Below, piece by piece: positions 5,895-9,170 of a DNA stretch of 9,170 nt. Position 1 is the stretch's first letter. Each line of letters opens with the position of its first letter. The stretch is from CAZPFP01 sp964585895. GTDB taxonomy: Bacteria; Patescibacteriota; Microgenomatia; PFEM01; JAHIFH01. A model generated the notes under the pieces. It made no database searches and was not told where the DNA came from. It was given only the letters and a program-made list of their open reading frames with translations. The translations under genes and the position numbers were made by a program. The stretch is from NCBI GenBank assembly GCA_964585895.1, contig CAZPFP010000026.1:1-9170 (forward strand), read 5' to 3'.

Positions 5895-6584
5895 ATGAGA
5901 ATTCTTGTTGTTGAAGACGAACATAAAATTGCCAACTCCATTAAAAAAGGCTTGGAGCAAGAGTCCTATGCAGTTGATGTTGCTTATGATGGAGAGTACG
6001 GCTTTGATCTAGCCGCAACCGAAGATTACGACGTAATCATTTTAGACCTACTTTTGCCCAAAATGGATGGAATTGAACTTTGTAAAAAGCTTCGCAAAGA
6101 AGAGAATATTCACACTCCGATTCTCATGCTCACCGCTAAAGGACAACTTAATGATAAAGTTGAGGGTTTAAATGCCGGGGCAGATGACTATTTGGTTAAA
6201 CCCTTTGCTTTTGCAGAGTTATTAGCCCGGATTAAAGCATTGACCCGCAGACCTAAGGACAGTTTGGAGGCCACATTAACCGTAGAAGATTTGAGCTTTG
6301 ATACTCTCGCTTATGAGGTAAAACGTGCAGGCAAAGAGATTAAGTTATCGAAGAAAGAATTTGCCCTTCTTGAGTATCTTTTAAGGCATCAAGGTAAAAT
6401 TCTTACTAAAGATCAAATTATTAATAATGTTTGGGGTTATGATGCTGATATTTTGCCTAATACTGTTGAGGTTTATATCGGCTATTTAAGAAATAAGATT
6501 GATAAACCATTCAAAAATAAACCGTCCCTTGTTCAGACTGTCAGAGGTTTTGGTTATAAAATTGGAGATAAAAGTAATGTTTAA
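5895..6584 (+). CDS. OmpR/PhoB-family response regulator
   Basis: This 229-residue protein is standard for the family. The receiver domain (about 1-120) has the acidic pocket Glu7-Asp8, the phospho-acceptor Asp51 in ILDLLLPKMDG, Thr80 in MLTAKG and Lys102 in YLVKPF. The C-terminal winged-helix domain (about 128-225) has the family signatures LSKKEFALLEYLLRHQG, WGYDAD and VRGFGYKIG. Phosphorylation by the adjacent kinase should promote dimerisation and binding to direct repeats in head-to-tail order. Exactly such repeats (TTCTCAG with an 11-bp period) lie upstream of this gene and of the two downstream transcription units, and they are the obvious candidate target. The stop codon overlaps the kinase start by 8 nt, so both are translated from one message. 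The domain layout is closest to the CusR/CopR/MprA-like branch; the signal is unknown. Confidence 0.96.
   Translation: MRILVVEDEHKIANSIKKGLEQESYAVDVAYDGEYGFDLAATEDYDVIILDLLLPKMDGIELCKKLRKEENIHTPILMLTAKGQLNDKVEGLNAGADDYLVKPFAFAELLARIKALTRRPKDSLEATLTVEDLSFDTLAYEVKRAGKEIKLSKKEFALLEYLLRHQGKILTKDQIINNVWGYDADILPNTVEVYIGYLRNKIDKPFKNKPSLVQTVRGFGYKIGDKSNV
6564..6567 (+). promoter_or_regulatory. Ribosome binding site that fixes the kinase start
   Basis: GGAG lies 9 nt before the ATG at 6577. The earlier in-frame ATG at 6499 lies deep in the response regulator gene, has no such site and would add 26 residues with no family similarity. The 6577 start is therefore chosen. Confidence 0.7.
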
Positions 6585-7635
6585 ATCGGCAAGATTAAAG
6601 CTAACTGGTTGGTATCTTTTAATCATTATGCTCATTAGTGTGTTCTTTAGCGCAATAATTTACATGGGGACGGTAGGGGAATTGGAAAGAGGCTTTCGTC
6701 GGGCAGAATTAAGATTGAAGGCAGAAGAATTAGATATTCCTTTGCCCCGGCGTTTTTCGGACCTTCCTGAAGATTTACCTCCACGATTAAGAGAAATGTC
6801 GCCCCGTTTTTTCTTTGTCGAAGACTTGGAGGTAACTAAAAGGAGATTGGGATTAAATTTATTGATGGTCAATGGAGTAATTTTAGGCATTTCGGCAGTA
6901 GCTGGATATTTTTTAGCTGGTAAAACATTGAGACCGATTGAGATAGTTATGGAAGAGCAAAAAAGGTTTGTAGCTGATGCTTCTCATGAGTTTCGGACTC
7001 CCTTAACTGCTTTGAAAATCTCAATGGAAGTAGCTTTGAGGGAGAAAAAAATGTCGCTTAAGGAAGCAAAAAAAGTGATAAAAAGTAACTTGGAAGACGT
7101 TGATAGTTTGCAATCTTTATCTAATAATCTTTTGAGTTTAGCTAACTTGCAAACTAATAGCCAGAACTTTGCATTCAAGGATGTTGATATCGATGAAGTG
7201 GTTGAAAGTGCCTATCGAAAAATATTGCCTCTGGCCAAAGAAAAAAATATAGATTTGAAAATTAAGGTTAAAAAACAAACTCTTTCTGCCAATAGAGAGA
7301 GTCTAGAAGAAATGATGATTATCTTTTTGGATAATGCCATTAAATATACTCCTAAAAAAGGGAAGGTAATAGTGAGGACTAGAACAGATAAAAAACGTTT
7401 GACATTAGAAATTAAAGACACTGGCACCGGTGTTTCAAAAAAAGACCTTCCTTATATTTTTGATAGGTTTTATCGGGTTGACCAATCTCGTTCTAAAGAT
7501 AATGTTTCAGGCTTTGGATTAGGTCTTTCGTTGGCCAAAAAAATTATTGAAATACACAAAGGCTCAGTTATTGTGGCTAGCCCTTTAGGGAAAGGCACCA
7601 CCTTCACGATTAAATTACCCCTTAAACGTTCCTAG
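6577..7635 (+). CDS. Membrane sensor histidine kinase
   Basis: This 352-residue class I histidine kinase has two membrane helices at about residues 12-30 and 92-114, around a short external domain of about 60 residues rich in Arg, Glu and Pro. The H-box is FVADASHEFRTPL with phospho-acceptor His137. The ATPase domain has the N-box FLDNAIKYTP (Asn253), G1 DTGTGV (Asp281), F-box FDRFYRVD (from Asp296) and G2 GFGLGLSLA. After helix 2 only GKTLRPIEIVMEEQKR separates the membrane from the H-box, so a complete HAMP domain is missing. The sensor domain is too small and diverged to name a ligand; it lacks the His/Met-rich pattern of copper sensors. Translation is coupled to the response regulator by the 8-nt overlap. 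It should phosphorylate that regulator and, as is usual in the family, may also dephosphorylate it. Confidence 0.95.
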   Translation: MFKSARLKLTGWYLLIIMLISVFFSAIIYMGTVGELERGFRRAELRLKAEELDIPLPRRFSDLPEDLPPRLREMSPRFFFVEDLEVTKRRLGLNLLMVNGVILGISAVAGYFLAGKTLRPIEIVMEEQKRFVADASHEFRTPLTALKISMEVALREKKMSLKEAKKVIKSNLEDVDSLQSLSNNLLSLANLQTNSQNFAFKDVDIDEVVESAYRKILPLAKEKNIDLKIKVKKQTLSANRESLEEMMIIFLDNAIKYTPKKGKVIVRTRTDKKRLTLEIKDTGTGVSKKDLPYIFDRFYRVDQSRSKDNVSGFGLGLSLAKKIIEIHKGSVIVASPLGKGTTFTIKLPLKRS

Positions 7636-7643
7636 AATTTTTC

Positions 7644-7677
7644 TTCTAAGCGTTTTCTCAGACTGATTATTTATTAT
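7644..7677 (+). promoter_or_regulatory. Operator 2 and promoter of the exported-protein gene
   Basis: TTCTAAG (7644-7650) and TTCTCAG (7655-7661) are separated by CGTT, an 11-bp period. The 18-bp site differs from operator 3 at one base. Ten bp further on is TATTAT (7672-7677), a good -10. There is no -35 hexamer; the operator occupies its place, as in promoters activated by PhoB. The transcript would start near 7684 with a leader of about 38 nt that contains a near-perfect Shine-Dalgarno. Confidence 0.75.
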
Positions 7678-7721
7678 TTGACTCGTTAATAATTTTTATT
7701 GCAGAAAGGAGGTGAAGGAAG

Positions 7722-8198
7722 ATGAAGAAATATTTAATTATTCCAGTTCTCGGATTAGCCTTGCTTGGTTTTGTTGTTTACGGCACCGCCAGGGCTTATG
7801 CAGAGGATGAATCAGGTGGATACCCGCCTCTCGTTCAGAAGTTAGTTGAGCGATTCGGGCTTAATAAAGAAGAGGTCAAAACTGTTTTTGATGAAGCCAG
7901 AAAAGAGCATCGGGTTGAAATGCAGACTCGGTTTGAGAACAGGCTTAACGAAGCGATTGAAAACGGTGATTTAACCGATGCCCAAAAGGCAGCGATTTTA
8001 GCCAAGAAGACTGAAATGCAGGCTAATCACGGAGAATCCAAAGACCTTTCTCCAGAAGAAAGACAGGAAAAGATGCAAGCCCAAAGAAAAGAAATGCAAA
8101 CTTGGGCAGAGGCAAACGGTATAGACCTAAGCCAAATGGGTTCACTTTTAGGTGGCGGTCCTGGAGGTGGTTTTAAGAGACCACATTTTAGTAGGTAA
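7722..8198 (+). CDS. Small exported helical protein, DUF2680-like or CpxP/Spy-like
   Basis: This 158-residue protein starts with a clear signal peptide: MKK, a hydrophobic core to about residue 22 and a likely signal peptidase I site after AYA (residue 27). The mature part is helical and highly charged. PLVQKLVERFGLNKEEVKTVF, LNEAIENGDLTDAQKAAIL and LSPEERQEKM resemble the repeated helix-turn units of DUF2680 and related secreted proteins, and loosely the LTxxQ units of Spy/CpxP chaperones. Several Met residues (MQTRF, MQANH, MQAQRKEMQ) are spaced along the helices, and the end is Gly-rich (LLGGGPGGG). There is no Cys. AAAGGAGGTGA at 7705-7715, 6 nt before the ATG, is an almost perfect Shine-Dalgarno, so strong expression is expected when it is induced. 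It is preceded by operator 2 and followed by a strong hairpin. A role as an accessory sensor or a periplasmic or cell-wall chaperone is an inference. Confidence 0.85.
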   Translation: MKKYLIIPVLGLALLGFVVYGTARAYAEDESGGYPPLVQKLVERFGLNKEEVKTVFDEARKEHRVEMQTRFENRLNEAIENGDLTDAQKAAILAKKTEMQANHGESKDLSPEERQEKMQAQRKEMQTWAEANGIDLSQMGSLLGGGPGGGFKRPHFSR

Positions 8199-8220
8199 AT
8201 ACTCGTAAAAACCTACAATT

Positions 8221-8259
8221 TAGCAACACCCTTTATTTTACTATAAAGGGTGTTTGCTA
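8221..8259 (+). terminator. Strong hairpin terminator after the exported-protein gene
   Basis: CACCCTTTAT (8227-8236) pairs with ATAAAGGGTG (8243-8252) around a 6-nt loop. TAGCAA (8221-8226) pairs with TTGCTA (8254-8259) past a one-base bulge, giving 16 bp in total. A clean U-run does not follow, but the 3' arm is U-rich. It ends exactly where operator 3 begins and so insulates the next promoter. Confidence 0.7.
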
Positions 8260-8293
8260 TTCTCAGCGTTTTCTCAGCTTATGTTAATAAAAT
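8260..8293 (+). promoter_or_regulatory. Operator 3 and promoter of the efflux adaptor gene
   Basis: TTCTCAG (8260-8266) and TTCTCAG (8271-8277) are separated by CGTT: an exact repeat with an 11-bp period. Ten bp later is TAAAAT (8288-8293), a good -10 without a -35. The predicted transcription start is at or beside the A of the ATG at 8300, giving a leaderless transcript. No Shine-Dalgarno is present. Confidence 0.75.
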
Positions 8294-8299
8294 CACCGC

Positions 8300-9170
8300 A
8301 TGACAAATAAGAAAGATTTGGCTAAAACGAAAAAGAAGCTATTTATAGACCTGTTTAAGAGATTAATTAGCGATCGCAAGAGAGTTGTCGTTTTAGTGTT
8401 TTTATTAATTACGTTAAGTTTCGTTGGCTGGCGTGTTTTTGCCGGCAAAAACGGAGCTTCTGAGTTTCAGACTGTTTCAGTTGAGCGGGGAATGATTATT
8501 TCTTCTGTTTCCGCTTCAGGTCAAGTTTTGAGCGTCAATATCATGAGCGCTAATACTCAGGCTTCGGGAATTGTAAAAACAGTCTACGTAAAAGACGGTG
8601 ATGAACTGAGAAAGGGAGATAAAATACTTGAAATAGACCTTGATTTTCAAGGCGAGCAAAAAAATGCTCAAGCCTGGTCTTCTTATTTGTCTGCTAAAAA
8701 TAATCTTGAGTCAGCTAAAGCCACTTTGTACTCTCTCGATTCTCAAATGTGGGCGGCTAATCAAAAATTTATTAATGATGCGGCCGCGCGTGAGCTTGAA
8801 GAAACAGATCCTACTTATATCCAACAGCATGATGATTGGTTAGCGGCCGAGTCTAAATATAAAAACCAAACGGCAGCTATTGCCCAAGCTCAGGCTGCAA
8901 TAAATAGCGCTTGGTTAACTTATGTGCAAGCTTCTTCCATAATAACAGCCCCTATGGATGGGACCATTACTAGCCTGATGTATGCTGAAGGGATGAGTAT
9001 TGGCGCTCTTGACACCGGTAGCACTACATCTAATCAAAAAGTGGCGACTATTAAAACAGAAGGGATGCCGATTATTTCCGTTAACCTTTCCGAAATTGAC
9101 GTTTTTCGGACAGAAATAGGTCAAAAGGCGACGATTATTATTGACAGTATTTCAGATAAGACAATTACGG
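8300..9170 (+). CDS. HlyD/MacA-type membrane-fusion efflux adaptor (3' end outside window)
   Basis: The frame is open from the ATG at 8300 to the window end, giving 290 residues without a stop. A basic N-terminus (about 1-28) and one membrane helix (about 29-48) anchor the protein. Residues about 55-113 form the first half of the lipoyl-like barrel-sandwich domain (TVSVERGMI, SGQVLSV, ASGIVKTVYVKDGDELRKGD). A helical hairpin, rich in Ala, Gln and Ser, follows at about 115-212. The second lipoyl half is recognised by ITAPMDGTITSL (about 215-226) and the beta-barrel has begun (VNLSEIDVFR). This is the order found in MacA and in Gram-positive YknX-like adaptors, which couple to an ABC permease/ATPase pair such as MacB. 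Those genes would be expected just beyond the right edge. Operator 3 puts the gene under the same control as the two-component system. The start has no Shine-Dalgarno and fits a leaderless message. Confidence 0.9.
   Translation, partial: MTNKKDLAKTKKKLFIDLFKRLISDRKRVVVLVFLLITLSFVGWRVFAGKNGASEFQTVSVERGMIISSVSASGQVLSVNIMSANTQASGIVKTVYVKDGDELRKGDKILEIDLDFQGEQKNAQAWSSYLSAKNNLESAKATLYSLDSQMWAANQKFINDAAARELEETDPTYIQQHDDWLAAESKYKNQTAAIAQAQAAINSAWLTYVQASSIITAPMDGTITSLMYAEGMSIGALDTGSTTSNQKVATIKTEGMPIISVNLSEIDVFRTEIGQKATIIIDSISDKTIT

Noticed and set aside
6499..6576. An upstream in-frame ATG that would lengthen the histidine kinase by 26 residues.
   Set aside because: It lies inside the response regulator gene, lacks a ribosome binding site, and the added residues do not resemble a kinase N-terminus; the 6577 start has GGAG at the right distance.
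8606..8612. CTGAGAA inside the adaptor gene, a reverse-strand half of the operator repeat.
   Set aside because: It is a single half without a partner at 11 bp and lies inside coding sequence, so it is treated as chance.
8640..9124. ORFs on both strands at 8640-8843 and 8915-9124.
   Set aside because: Both lie in other frames of the adaptor gene, which has clear domain motifs throughout this stretch.

Overview
The window is 9.2 kb of AT-rich bacterial chromosome with short intergenic gaps. Nothing in it is clearly a mobile element, CRISPR array, tRNA or rRNA. Three things suggest a small-genome, poorly characterised lineage such as Patescibacteria/CPR: many lineage-specific membrane proteins, an RRM-RGG RNA-binding protein, and several genes whose promoters sit almost on the start codon. 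This placement is an inference; no marker gene in the window fixes the taxonomy.

Layout. Positions 2-61 hold the tail of an unidentified gene. A DUF1003-like two-helix membrane protein (106-480) is followed closely by a GT-C-type polytopic glycosyltransferase (487-2004). A convergent UshA-type 5'-nucleotidase/metallophosphoesterase (1961-3430, minus) overlaps the 3' end of the glycosyltransferase gene by 44 nt. A PQ-loop/SemiSWEET-like membrane protein (3704-4294, minus) comes next. It is followed by a zinc-ribbon membrane protein (4417-4761), a long structured leader and an RRM-RGG RNA-binding protein (5034-5360). A hairpin-rich gap and a doubtful minus-strand ORF (5515-5757) close this part.

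The right-hand 3.4 kb is the most coherent unit: an OmpR-family response regulator (5895-6584), an overlapping histidine kinase (6577-7635), a small exported helical protein (7722-8198), and the first 290 codons of a HlyD/MacA-type efflux adaptor (8300 to the window end). Each of the three transcription units here is preceded by the same tandem direct repeat, TTCTCAG-N4-TTCTCAG. The repeat has an 11-bp period and ends exactly 10 bp before a TAnnnT hexamer. This is the geometry of PhoB/OmpR-type activator sites. The sequence therefore suggests an autoregulated two-component regulon controlling an exported helical protein and an efflux pump, comparable in logic to CpxRA-CpxP or other envelope-stress systems. 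The inducing signal is not visible.

Other points of interest are extended -10 promoters (TGnTATAAT) at three genes, likely leaderless transcripts, the folded 5' leader of the RNA-binding protein gene, and a hydrophilic repeat-like segment inserted in frame between two membrane helices of the glycosyltransferase.
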